Source: an uncultured Actinomycetes bacterium
GTDB lineage: Bacteria > Actinomycetota > Acidimicrobiia > IMCC26256 > PALSA-555
Direction of reading: 5' to 3'
Assembly (NCBI GenBank): GCA_937927875.1
Contig: CALEYV010000163.1
Location: forward strand, 1 to 41,480
Length of the DNA stretch: 41,480 nt
The position numbers were made by a program, and so were the translations under genes. Under the pieces are notes generated by a model. That model had not been told where the DNA came from. It did no database searches and saw only the letters and a program-made list of their open reading frames with translations. Position 1 is the stretch's first letter; each line of letters starts with the position of its first letter. Shown here in pieces: positions 1 to 8,048 of the stretch.

Positions 1-439
1 GGTCGTTGTCGCCGTAGCGGATCTCGTCGTCGGCGACGGTGTCGTTCTCGTTCACCACTGGCACCACGCCGAGATCGAGGAGGCAAGCGAGGGTCTGGCG
101 GGCGTGCAGGTACTGGGACCGCTGCCCGAAGTCGTGGGGGGTGAGCAGGACCTGGCCCGCGACGAGGCCCCGGGCGGCGAGCAGCGTCGACACCCGCTCC
201 ATGAGGCGGGGCTGGCCGACCGCCGCGATGGCCTGGAGGGCGCCGAGGTCGGTAGGGCGCTCGCGGATGCCGAGCGCCGGCAGCCCGGCCGCGATGGCAC
301 CCGAGCAGACGAGCACGACGAGATGCCCTTCGGCGCGCGCCGCCGCCAGCTCGTCGGCGAGCCGGGTGAGGGCGTCGTCGTCGAGGTCACCGGCCTCGCT
401 GGTGATCGATGACGTGCCGACCTTGACGACCGCCTTCAT
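1..439 (-). CDS. proB: Glutamate 5-kinase, N-terminal part (cut by window edge)
   Basis: Glutamate 5-kinase phosphorylates glutamate with ATP in the first step of proline synthesis in the cytosol. Only the first 146 residues lie in the window; the rest of the amino-acid-kinase domain and any PUA domain are beyond base 1. The visible part starts MKAVVKVGTSSIT, the glycine-rich phosphate loop of the family. It continues with CSGAIAAG (the usual SSGAIAAG with Cys for the first Ser) and ends with NENDTVADDEIRYGDND, the glutamate-binding loop. The ATG overlaps the obg stop codon (ATGA), so translation is probably coupled. The position after obg is the usual actinobacterial order. Identification is firm; completeness cannot be judged. 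Confidence 0.95.
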   Translation of the reverse strand, partial: MKAVVKVGTSSITSEAGDLDDDALTRLADELAAARAEGHLVVLVCSGAIAAGLPALGIRERPTDLGALQAIAAVGQPRLMERVSTLLAARGLVAGQVLLTPHDFGQRSQYLHARQTLACLLDLGVVPVVNENDTVADDEIRYGDND

Positions 440-1689
440 CGGCGGCTCGGGTCGTCGACGTACTCGAGCTCGACCGCGCCGATGCGCACGACGTCGCCGT
501 CGCGGGCGCCGGCCCGGGTCAGGGCCCCCTCGACGCCGAGCCGGCGGAAGCGGTCCCGCACGTACGCGAGCGCGCCGTCGTCGGTGAGGTCGGTCATGGC
601 GACGACGCGCTCGGCGACCCGACCCGCGACGCGCCAGGCGCCGTCGTCGTCGCGCCCGACCTCGAACCCCTCCTCGCGCGCCTCGGGCCGCAGCACGACG
701 ACCGCCGCGCGGGGCGGCGCCTCGGCGCGCGCGGCGGTGACGAGCTCGCCGAGCCGCCCGACGAAGGTGTCGAGCCCGGCGTGCGTGACCGCGGAGATGG
801 AGAGGCCGGGGTGCGCGGCGGTGGCGACGTCGGCCTTCGTGCCGACGACGAGCCGGGGCCGGTCGAGGAGCTCGGGCCGGTAGCGGCGCAGCTCCTCGAG
901 CAGGGTCTGCTCCTGTTCGGCGGGCGCGCGCCCCTCCATCGAGGCCAGGTCGAGGAGCAGGACCAGCACGCGCGCCCGCTCGACGTGGCGCAGGAACCGG
1001 TGGCCGAGCCCGCGGCCGTCGGCCGCGCCCTCCACGAGGCCCGGGATGTCGGCGAGCACGAACTCGTGCCGGTCGTCGCGCACGACGCCGAGGTGGGGCT
1101 CGAGGGTGGTGAACGGGTAGTCGGCGATCTTGGGCTTGGCCGCGCTCACCGCCGCGATGAGCGTCGACTTCCCGGCGTTCGGGAGCCCGACGAGGGCGGC
1201 GTCGGCGACGAGCTGGACCTCGAGCCGCAGCCAGTGCTCCTCCCCGTACTCGCCCTGCTCGGCGAACGTGGGCGCGCGCCGCCGGTTGGTGAGGAAGCGG
1301 GCGTTGCCACGGCCGCCGCGGCCGCCCCGGGCCGCGACGTACCGGTCACCGGCCGTGGCGAGGTCGGCGAGCGCGTCCCCGTCGCGGCTGCGGACGATCG
1401 TCCCCTCGGGCACACCGACGACGAGGTCGGCGCCCCCCTTGCCGTGGCGGCGCGACCCGGAGCCGTGACCGCCGGACTCGGCCCGCCGGTGCGGGTGGTC
1501 ACGGAAGGCGAGGAGCGACGCCACGTTGCGGTCGGCCTCGAGCACGACGTCGCCGCCCCGGCCGCCGCTGCCGCCGTCGGGTCCGCCGCGGGAAACGTGG
1601 GCCTCCCGGCGGAACGACACCGCGCCGGCGCCGCCGTCGCCGCCGCGCAGGTTCACCTGCACCTCGTCGACGAAGGCGGACTGGGCCAT
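436..1689 (-). CDS. obgE: GTPase Obg/CgtA
   Basis: Obg is an essential P-loop GTPase that binds the 50S subunit and links ribosome maturation to growth and stress state. The product is 417 aa. The glycine-rich Obg fold covers residues 1-160. The G domain has GLPNAGKST (168-176), DIPGL (214-218), GTKAD (283-287) and a G5 SA at 299-300. A C-terminal OCT domain runs from about 340 to the end. The frame stays open upstream of 1689, but those 55 codons do not resemble Obg, and MAQSAFVDEVQV is the typical start, so the ATG at 1689 was chosen. No strong Shine-Dalgarno precedes it. It lies 55 bp after rpmA and overlaps proB by 4 bp, in the classic rplU-rpmA-obg-proB arrangement. Confidence 0.97.
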   Translation of the reverse strand: MAQSAFVDEVQVNLRGGDGGAGAVSFRREAHVSRGGPDGGSGGRGGDVVLEADRNVASLLAFRDHPHRRAESGGHGSGSRRHGKGGADLVVGVPEGTIVRSRDGDALADLATAGDRYVAARGGRGGRGNARFLTNRRRAPTFAEQGEYGEEHWLRLEVQLVADAALVGLPNAGKSTLIAAVSAAKPKIADYPFTTLEPHLGVVRDDRHEFVLADIPGLVEGAADGRGLGHRFLRHVERARVLVLLLDLASMEGRAPAEQEQTLLEELRRYRPELLDRPRLVVGTKADVATAAHPGLSISAVTHAGLDTFVGRLGELVTAARAEAPPRAAVVVLRPEAREEGFEVGRDDDGAWRVAGRVAERVVAMTDLTDDGALAYVRDRFRRLGVEGALTRAGARDGDVVRIGAVELEYVDDPSRR

Positions 1690-1744
1690 GACGCGAGGAT
1701 AGGGAGCCGCTGCTCCGACGGCGGGACCGGTTCGGCCCCGCGCG

Positions 1745-1996
1745 CTACGCCGAGACGACGTCGATGAGCTTGCGGCCCTTGCGGCGGACGAAGCGCACCA
1801 CCCCGTCGGCGGTCGCGAACAGCGTGTCGTCGCCGCCCCGCCCGACGTTCTCACCGGGATGGAAGCGGGTCCCCCGCTGGCGGACGAGGATGGCGCCAGC
1901 TCGCACCGTCGTCCCGGTTCCCGCCTTCACGCCGAGGCGCTGCGCGGCCGAATCGCGTCCGTTGCGGGACGACGCGGCACCCTTCTTCTTCGACAT
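1745..1996 (-). CDS. rpmA: 50S ribosomal protein L27
   Basis: L27 sits near the peptidyl-transferase centre of the 50S subunit. The 83-aa product begins MSKKKGAASSRNGRD and contains the family core GVKAGTGTTVRAGAILVRQRG followed by FHPGENVGRGGDDTLFA. It has no cleavable Firmicute-type N-terminal extension, which fits Actinobacteria. The ATG follows a short GAGG ribosome-binding site. The gene is 10 bp downstream of rplU, so the two are almost certainly one transcript. The frame is open for 68 codons upstream, but that stretch is the L21 gene read out of phase. Confidence 0.97.
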   Translation of the reverse strand: MSKKKGAASSRNGRDSAAQRLGVKAGTGTTVRAGAILVRQRGTRFHPGENVGRGGDDTLFATADGVVRFVRRKGRKLIDVVSA

Positions 1997-2006
1997 CGTT
2001 GCCTCG

Positions 2007-2318
2007 CTAGCCGGTCGCGATCTCGGTGATCTCGAGGACGGAGTAGCGCTGCCGGTGGCCCCACCGGCGGCGCTGGTTCGACTTGGCCTTGTAGGTGGAG
2101 GCCCGAAGCTTGCGCCCCTTGACCTCCTCGACGACCCGGCCGACCACGCGTGCCGAGCCGAGCTGGCTCGGAGTGGCGAGCACCTGCTGGCCGTCGACAA
2201 GCAGCACCGGCGCCAGCTGCACCTCGGCGCCGGCGTCGGCGGCGAGGCGCTCCACCTGAAGCCGCTGCCCCCGCTCGACCCGGTACTGCTTGCCGCCGGT
2301 GCGCACGACCGCGTACAT
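2007..2318 (-). CDS. rplU: 50S ribosomal protein L21
   Basis: L21 binds 23S rRNA in the 50S subunit. The 103-aa length is normal for the family. The start MYAVVRTGGKQYRVE and the late basic segment YKAKSNQRRRWGHRQ are diagnostic. The ATG at 2318 is preceded by a strong GAGGAGG ribosome-binding site at about 6 nt spacing. It follows the RNase E/G gene by 27 bp and precedes rpmA by 10 bp, the conserved rne-rplU-rpmA string. Confidence 0.97.
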   Translation of the reverse strand: MYAVVRTGGKQYRVERGQRLQVERLAADAGAEVQLAPVLLVDGQQVLATPSQLGSARVVGRVVEEVKGRKLRASTYKAKSNQRRRWGHRQRYSVLEITEIATG

Positions 2319-2345
2319 CGATTCCTCCTCGGGAAGTCGTCGAGC

Positions 2346-4109
2346 CTACTGCAGCTCGTCGAGGAGGCTCTGCTCGAGCAGGTAGCCGCGGCCCTGACAG
2401 GTGGGACAGGTCTCGCTCATCGACTCGACGAGTCCCTCCGACACCCGCTTGCGGGTCATCTCGACCAGGCCGAGCTCGGAGATGTCGAAGGCCTGGGTGC
2501 GGGTCTTGTCGCGGGCGAGCGCGCGGCGGAACCCCTGGATGACCGCCTCCCGGTTCGCCTTGACCTCCATGTCGATGAAGTCGATGACGATGATCCCGCC
2601 GATGTCGCGCAGGCGCAGCTGGCGGGCGATCTCGTCGGCGGCCTCGAGGTTGTTGCGGTACACGGTCTCCTCGAGGCTGGAGGACCCGACGTTCTTGCCC
2701 GTGTTGACGTCGATGACGGTGAGGGCCTCGGTGCGGTCGATGACGAGCGAGCCGCCCGACGGCAGCCACACCTTGCGGTCGAGCGCCTTCAGGAGCTGCT
2801 CGTTCACGTGGTGACGCTCGAAGAGCGGCAGCCCCTCGGCCTCGGGGTCGTAGTACTCGACTCGCTCCGCCAGCTCGGGTGTCACCGCCTCGATGTAGGC
2901 GCGCACCTGCTCGTACAGGTCGTGGTCGTCGATGATGACGGCCCGGTACTCCTTGGTGAACTCCTCCCGGACGATCCGCAGCGGCAGCGGCGGCTCCCGG
3001 TACAGGAGCCGGGCCGGCTTCGAGCGGTCGGACAGGGCCGAAATCTGCTCCCACTGGTCGCGCAGCCGGGTCACGTCCCGGGCCAGCTCCTCGGGCGCGG
3101 CGCCCTCGGCCGCCGTCCGCACGATGAGCCCGGCGTCGGGGGGTCGCAGCCCCTCGAGGACGCGGCGCAGCCGGCGACGCTCATCGTCGGGCAGCCGCTT
3201 CGAGATGCCGTACGTCTGGGGCTCGCCGGGCACCATGACCACGAACCGGCCGGCCAGGCTCACCTCCTGAGTGAGCCGGGCGCCCTTCGCCCCGATCGGG
3301 TTCTTGGTGACCTGCACGAGGACGCTCTGGCCGTTCTTCAGCAGCCGCTCGATGCGGGGCTGCTTCTCCTCGACCTCGTCGGGGTCGAACGACACGTCGC
3401 CGCGGTACAGGACGCCGTTCTTCGGGGTCCCGATGTCGACGAAGGCGGCCTCCATGCCGGGCAGCACGTTCTGCACCCGGCCCAGGTAGATGTTCCCGTC
3501 GATCGACGTGTCGACGTCGGCGGTGGTGGCCACCGAGTGCTCCACGAGCGACCGCCCCTCGAGCAGCGCCAGGTGGGTGTGCCCGTTCGGGCGGACGTGG
3601 ACGAGGAGCTGGTAGCGGCCGGCCGGGCGGCCCTTACGGGTCCGGCCCCGCCGCCGCTCGCGCTGCTCGTCGTCGAGCTCGTCGAGGTCGACGCCGGCGC
3701 CGACGCCGAGATCGGCCTGCACGACGTCGTCGGTCTGGCCCGGGCTCTTGCCCCGCCCTCGGCCGCCGCGGCGGCGCCGACGCGACGGCGCGGCCGGCGG
3801 CGGTGTCGGCGCGGGGCGGGTGTCACCGATCTTCGGCGTCGCCGCCGGCTCGGCCGGCTCGGCCGGCTCGGCCGGCTCGGCCGTCGCGGCGTCCGCCGGC
3901 GCGTCGGTCGGGTCGGCGTCGCCGGTCCGGGCCGAGCCCGGCCTGCGGCGGTTGCGGCCGCCCCGTGAGCCCCGCCGGCGGCGCCGGCGCGGGGCCTCGC
4001 CGTCAGGCGAGCCCGGGGATCCCGAGCCGCTCGACGCGGGGGCGGTGGCGGGTGACCCGCGGTCGCCCGAGGTGGTGGAGGCGGTCGCCTCCGGAGTGTC
4101 GTCGGACAT
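2346..4109 (-). CDS. rne: Ribonuclease E/G
   Basis: Endoribonuclease of the RNase E/G family, which cuts single-stranded A/U-rich RNA in mRNA decay and rRNA/tRNA maturation. It is 587 aa. Residues 1-165 are low complexity: Arg-rich blocks (41-57, 110-120) and Ala-Glu-Pro repeats (about 78-90), probably a disordered RNA- or protein-binding arm. An S1-type domain spans about 195-285 (NIYLGRVQNVLPGMEAAFVD). The catalytic core follows, with TVIDVNTG (Asp467) and IVIDFIDM (Asp510) matching the metal-binding aspartates of E. coli RNase E. A CPTC Zn-link is at 568-571, and the protein ends soon after, so there is no long C-terminal scaffold. In Actinobacteria the extra region often lies at the N-terminus, as here. 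E versus G naming is by context. Confidence 0.95.
   Translation of the reverse strand: MSDDTPEATASTTSGDRGSPATAPASSGSGSPGSPDGEAPRRRRRRGSRGGRNRRRPGSARTGDADPTDAPADAATAEPAEPAEPAEPAATPKIGDTRPAPTPPPAAPSRRRRRGGRGRGKSPGQTDDVVQADLGVGAGVDLDELDDEQRERRRGRTRKGRPAGRYQLLVHVRPNGHTHLALLEGRSLVEHSVATTADVDTSIDGNIYLGRVQNVLPGMEAAFVDIGTPKNGVLYRGDVSFDPDEVEEKQPRIERLLKNGQSVLVQVTKNPIGAKGARLTQEVSLAGRFVVMVPGEPQTYGISKRLPDDERRRLRRVLEGLRPPDAGLIVRTAAEGAAPEELARDVTRLRDQWEQISALSDRSKPARLLYREPPLPLRIVREEFTKEYRAVIIDDHDLYEQVRAYIEAVTPELAERVEYYDPEAEGLPLFERHHVNEQLLKALDRKVWLPSGGSLVIDRTEALTVIDVNTGKNVGSSSLEETVYRNNLEAADEIARQLRLRDIGGIIVIDFIDMEVKANREAVIQGFRRALARDKTRTQAFDISELGLVEMTRKRVSEGLVESMSETCPTCQGRGYLLEQSLLDELQ
3847..3882. repeat. Four perfect 9-bp tandem repeats inside the RNase E/G gene
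   Basis: The unit ggctcggcc occurs four times without mismatch. It encodes the Ala-Glu-Pro run in the disordered N-terminal arm of the RNase E/G protein. A multiple-of-three unit keeps the frame, so copy number could vary without breaking the gene. Seen directly; any variation between strains is inference. Confidence 0.9.
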
Positions 4110-4127
4110 GGTTCGATCCTTTGCTCG

Positions 4128-4874
4128 TCACACGCACGCCTCCAGCGCACGCGCGTCCGCCCCCGAGGGGGCGGACGGGGCGGGATCGGCTGCCAGCGGC
4201 TCCAGCCGCGCGCCGTCCCGCTCGATCCATTGATGGGTGCGGAGCACCCGGTCCTCGCCCTCGCCCGGCTCCACACCGGCGAGGGTCCGCAGGGCAGTGA
4301 GGAGCTCGCCCGGCCGAGCGGCGCGGGGCCGGGTCGACAGCTCGACGGTGACGCCACCGGCCGCATCGACGTCGACGCGTCGGAGGCTCGGGGCCACGTC
4401 GACGACGACCGGCTTGCCCTTGCGGGTCGTCGCGACGGTGAGGTTCGCGGCGTCGGCGGCCGCGCTCGCGGCCGCGTCCACGACCGCGGGGGCGAGGTCG
4501 GCCAGCCGCAGCTCGTAGGCGACCGCGGTCACCGACTCCTGGAGCGCGGGCGCGCGCGGGGCCAGCGCGGCGGCGCCGGTCACGGCCAGTCCCTCCGGCA
4601 TCCCGTCGGTGAGCAGCGCTGGGAGCGCCGGCACGTCGACCGGGTCCCGCAGCTCGACGTCGAGGTACTCGGCCCGGCTCTCGTGGCCGACGCCGAGGGC
4701 GAGCCCGAAGCTGACCTTGGGCCGGGGCGCGAACCCGGCCGTGAACGCGACCGGCAGCTGGGCGATGCGCAGCGACCGCTCGAAGGCGCGAGCGACGTCC
4801 CGGTGTGACACGAACCGCACCTTGCCCTGCTTGGCGAAGCGCACCCGCACCGGGTAGCCGGCGTCACCGCGCAC
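4128..4874 (-). CDS. TIGR03936/DUF2344 radical-SAM-associated protein
   Basis: Small partner of the upstream radical SAM protein; its biochemical role is not established. The core begins YPVRVRFAKQGKVRFVSHRDV and continues with the GFAPRPKVSFGLALGVGHES signature, both typical of TIGR03936 (DUF2344). The frame is open further upstream, but those codons are the 3' end of the radical SAM gene in another phase. The GTG at 4874 gives 248 aa and an 11-bp overlap with the upstream gene, so translation is probably coupled. In some bacteria the two proteins are fused, which supports a joint function. It is followed after 18 bp by the RNase E/G gene, an arrangement common in Actinobacteria and Firmicutes that suggests a link to RNA or translation. 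The exact start is uncertain by a few codons. Confidence 0.88.
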   Translation of the reverse strand: MRGDAGYPVRVRFAKQGKVRFVSHRDVARAFERSLRIAQLPVAFTAGFAPRPKVSFGLALGVGHESRAEYLDVELRDPVDVPALPALLTDGMPEGLAVTGAAALAPRAPALQESVTAVAYELRLADLAPAVVDAAASAAADAANLTVATTRKGKPVVVDVAPSLRRVDVDAAGGVTVELSTRPRAARPGELLTALRTLAGVEPGEGEDRVLRTHQWIERDGARLEPLAADPAPSAPSGADARALEACV

Positions 4875-6795
4875 GAGCCAGCTCCCGGAACTGGACCGGC
4901 ACCAGGCCGCCGGCGCGCAGGTCCTGGCCGGTGCCCTGGCTGCCGCCGGCCGGCGGGCGGGCCGAGCCGACGACGTGCTCGAGCGCATGGTCGGTGCACA
5001 CCCCGCAGTCGTAGCAGGGCGTCCACCGGCAGTCGGGGAGCCCGTGCTCGGCGAGGGCGGCCTGCCAGTCGTCCCAGAGGAAGTCCTCGTGCAGCCCGGC
5101 CGAGATGTGCGACCAGGGCAGCACCTCCTCGCGGTGGCGGTGCCGGGTCACGTACCAGTCGGGGTCGAGGCCCTCGGCGTCCATGGCGTCGAGCCACGGC
5201 GCGAGGTCGAACCGCTCGCTCCACTCCTGGAACGTCGCGCCCGACCGCCAAACCCGCTCGATGACCCGACCGATGCGCCGGTCGCCGCGGCTGGCGATGC
5301 CCTCGACGAACGTCGCCGCCGGGTCGTGCCAGCGAAGCTGGGCCCCGGACTTGCGCAGCGCGTCGCGCAGCAGCCCGACCTTGCGGCGGAGCTCGGGGAC
5401 GCCGTTCTGCCCGAACCACTGGAACGGCGTGTGGGGCTTCGGCACGAACCCGCCGACCGACACCGTGGCGCTGGCGCCCCGGGTGTGCCGACGCCCGATC
5501 GCCACCACCGTCCGCGCCAGCTCCGCGATCCCGAGCGTGTCCTCGTCGGTCTCGGTCGGCAGCCCGACCATGAAGTAGAGCTTCACCCGCCGCCAGCCCT
5601 GCGAGTAGGCGGCGTCGACCGACGCGTAGAGGTCGTCCTCGGTGATGAGCTTGTTGATGACCTGCCGCATCCGCCAGGTGCCGGCCTCGGGCGCGAACGT
5701 CAGACCGGTGCGGCGAACCCGCTGGATCTCGCTGGCGATCCCGACCGTGAACGCGTCGACGCGCAGCGACGGCAGCGACAGGCTGACGCACCCGGTCCCC
5801 TCCTGGTCGCGCACCAGGTCGGCGACGACCCCCTCGATGCCCGAGAAGTCGGCGCTCGACAGCGACGTGAGCGCGACCTCGTCGTAGCCGCTGCGGCGCA
5901 GCCCCTCCCGCACCATCGTCCGCACCTGGTCGGCGGGCCGCTCCCGCACCGGGCGGGTGATCATGCCGGCCTGGCAGAACCGACAGCCGCGGGTGCAGCC
6001 GCGGAAGATCTCGACGTTCAGCCGGTCGTGCACGACCTCGACCAGCGGCACCAGCTGGTGCTTCGGGTACGGCCACTCGGCCAGGTCGGCGACGGTGCGC
6101 TTGTCGACCTGGGCCGGGACGTCGGCGCACCGGGGCCGGACGCCGGCGAGGAACGGCCCGTCGTACTCGACGTCGTAGAGGCACGGGACGTAGACGCCAG
6201 GCACGGCCGCGAGGTCCCGCAGCACCGCGGCCCGGTCGCGCCGGCCCCGCCCCGCGAGCACGGCCGTGATCTCGCCCACGACCTCCTCGCCGTCGCCCAG
6301 CACGACGGCGTCCACGAAGTCGGCCAGCGGCTCCGGGTTGTAGGTGCAGTGCCCGCCGACGACGACGAGCGGGTCGTCGTCGGCCCGGTCCTCGGCCCGC
6401 ACCGCCACCCCGGCCAGGTCGAGGCAGTTGAGCAGGTTCGTGTACACGAGCTCGGCCGACAGGTTGAACGCCAGGACGTCGAAGGCCCGGGCGGGCCGGT
6501 GGGTCTCGAGCGAGAACAGGGGCAGCCGGCGCTCGCGCAGCAGCGCCTCGAGGTCGATCCACGGCGCGTAGGCGCGCTCGGCGACCGCGTCGGGGCGCTC
6601 GTTCAGGATCTCGTAGAGGATCTGCAGCCCCTGGTTGGGCAGGCCGATCTCGTAGGTGTCCGGGTACACGAGCAGCCACGCGACCCGGTCGGGTCGGTGG
6701 TCAGGCTGGATGCTCCCGGACTCCATCCCGATGTAGCGGGCGGGTTTCTCGACCTTCGTGAGCAGGGGCTCGATCTGCGGCCACAGGGTGCTCAT
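4864..6795 (-). CDS. TIGR03960 family B12-binding radical SAM protein
   Basis: Uncharacterised radical SAM enzyme of 643 aa. The N-terminal 200 residues resemble a B12-binding Rossmann domain (DTYEIGLPNQGLQIL, VVVGGHCTYNPEP, VVLGDGEE). The radical SAM core starts near 255, with FRGCTRGCRFCQAG placing the cluster cysteines at 267, 271 and 274. A late segment, TPCYDCGVCTDHAL (about 603-616), adds three cysteines that could bind a second cluster or metal. The ATG at 6795 is followed by MSTLWPQIEPLLTKVEKPARYIG, typical of the family. Its stop overlaps the start of the DUF2344 gene. Substrate and product are unknown; a tRNA or rRNA modification role is often suspected from context, but that is inference. 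Confidence 0.92.
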   Translation of the reverse strand: MSTLWPQIEPLLTKVEKPARYIGMESGSIQPDHRPDRVAWLLVYPDTYEIGLPNQGLQILYEILNERPDAVAERAYAPWIDLEALLRERRLPLFSLETHRPARAFDVLAFNLSAELVYTNLLNCLDLAGVAVRAEDRADDDPLVVVGGHCTYNPEPLADFVDAVVLGDGEEVVGEITAVLAGRGRRDRAAVLRDLAAVPGVYVPCLYDVEYDGPFLAGVRPRCADVPAQVDKRTVADLAEWPYPKHQLVPLVEVVHDRLNVEIFRGCTRGCRFCQAGMITRPVRERPADQVRTMVREGLRRSGYDEVALTSLSSADFSGIEGVVADLVRDQEGTGCVSLSLPSLRVDAFTVGIASEIQRVRRTGLTFAPEAGTWRMRQVINKLITEDDLYASVDAAYSQGWRRVKLYFMVGLPTETDEDTLGIAELARTVVAIGRRHTRGASATVSVGGFVPKPHTPFQWFGQNGVPELRRKVGLLRDALRKSGAQLRWHDPAATFVEGIASRGDRRIGRVIERVWRSGATFQEWSERFDLAPWLDAMDAEGLDPDWYVTRHRHREEVLPWSHISAGLHEDFLWDDWQAALAEHGLPDCRWTPCYDCGVCTDHALEHVVGSARPPAGGSQGTGQDLRAGGLVPVQFRELARAR

Positions 6796-6861
6796 TGGTA
6801 GGTCCCCATGCTACCGGGCGCGGGCGGCGCTCCCCGACCCGCCGCCGCCCGGGGCGGGGCG

Positions 6862-8046
6862 TCAGACGAAGCGGCGCGCGTAGACGCTGTTGACGAGCGC
6901 GATCGAGGCGCAGCTGGTGATGAGGCTCGAGCCGCCGTAGCTCATGAACGGCAGCGGGATCCCCGTGACCGGCATGATTCCCATCGTCATCCCGACGTTC
7001 TCGAAGATCTGGAACGCGAAGACGGCGAGGATGCCGGCGCACACCACGGAGCCGTAGAAGTCGGGTGCCAGCCGGGCTGTTCGCCAGGTCCGCCACAGCA
7101 CGAGCGCGAACAGCGCCAGCAGCGTCGCGGCGCCGATGAACCCCAGCTCCTCGCCCACGGCGGTGAAGATGAAGTCGGTCTGCTGCTCGGGGACGAAGCC
7201 GAGCCGGGTCTGGAATCCCTTGAAGAGGCCGCGCCCGGCGAGTCCGCCGACGGCGATGGTCTGTTTCGACTGGTTCTGGTTGTACGCCGAGCCTTGCTTG
7301 GCCTTGGCGCCGGTCGCGAAGACGGTCGTCAGCCGGTCGAGCTGGTACTGCTTCAGCAGCCCGAGACTGATCACCCCGAAGATGAGGGTGGCGCCCAGCA
7401 TGGTGAGGACGAGGAGGTAGCGCCCGGGTACGCCGGCCACCGCGAAGATCCCGATGACGGCGAAGATCAGGACGATGTTCGTGCCGAGGTCGCCCTGGAG
7501 CTGGACGAGCCCGATCGGGATGAGGGCGAGCCCGACGATGACGATCAGGCGCCAGGCGTCGATCTCGTCCCGGTGCTCGTTCACGTAGCCGGCGAGGGCG
7601 ACGACGAGCCCGAACTTGGCGATCTCGGCCGGCTGGAGCTGGAAGCCGAACGGCAGCCCGTACCAGGCCTGGTGGCCCTTGACCCTCGTGCCCATCGGCG
7701 ACAGCACGAACAGCAGCGACACCACGGTGGCGAGGTAGGCGAGGAGCGAGTAGTCGCGGAGCTTGCGGTAGTCGATCCGGATCAGCGCGATGCCGATGGC
7801 GATGCCGATGGCGAGGGCCAGGCCCTGGCGCTTGATGTAGTACGACGGGTCGCCGCCGACGAGCGTGCGTGACGACGAGTAGATCATCAGCATCCCGATG
7901 GTCACGATGCCGGCGCAGGCCGCGATGAGCACCCAGTCGAGCCGCATGGTCAGGTCGGCGTCAGGGAGCACCCGGCGCTTACGCGTCGGCGCGTAGAGCC
8001 CCGCCGGGGCGTTCGCCCAGCGCTGGCGGGGGTAGGAGACGGCCAT
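6862..8046 (-). CDS. rodA: Rod-shape SEDS glycosyltransferase RodA
   Basis: SEDS-family peptidoglycan polymerase that works with PBP2 in side-wall elongation. It is 394 aa with about ten membrane segments after a basic N-terminal tail of 35 residues. Family landmarks are the HQAWYGLPFGFQLQPAEIAKF loop (125-145), FVPEQQTDFIFTAVGEELGF with the probable catalytic Asp291, and PFMSYGGSSL near the C-terminus. It follows the PBP2 gene after 2 bp, so the pair is co-translated. The mreBCD-PBP2 neighbourhood favours RodA over FtsW. Confidence 0.95.
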   Translation of the reverse strand: MAVSYPRQRWANAPAGLYAPTRKRRVLPDADLTMRLDWVLIAACAGIVTIGMLMIYSSSRTLVGGDPSYYIKRQGLALAIGIAIGIALIRIDYRKLRDYSLLAYLATVVSLLFVLSPMGTRVKGHQAWYGLPFGFQLQPAEIAKFGLVVALAGYVNEHRDEIDAWRLIVIVGLALIPIGLVQLQGDLGTNIVLIFAVIGIFAVAGVPGRYLLVLTMLGATLIFGVISLGLLKQYQLDRLTTVFATGAKAKQGSAYNQNQSKQTIAVGGLAGRGLFKGFQTRLGFVPEQQTDFIFTAVGEELGFIGAATLLALFALVLWRTWRTARLAPDFYGSVVCAGILAVFAFQIFENVGMTMGIMPVTGIPLPFMSYGGSSLITSCASIALVNSVYARRFV

Positions 8047-8048
8047 CG

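Noticed and set aside
1764..3968. Long plus-strand open frame opposite L27, L21 and RNase E/G
   Set aside because: It mirrors real minus-strand genes in GC-rich DNA; the translation has no domain-like motifs.
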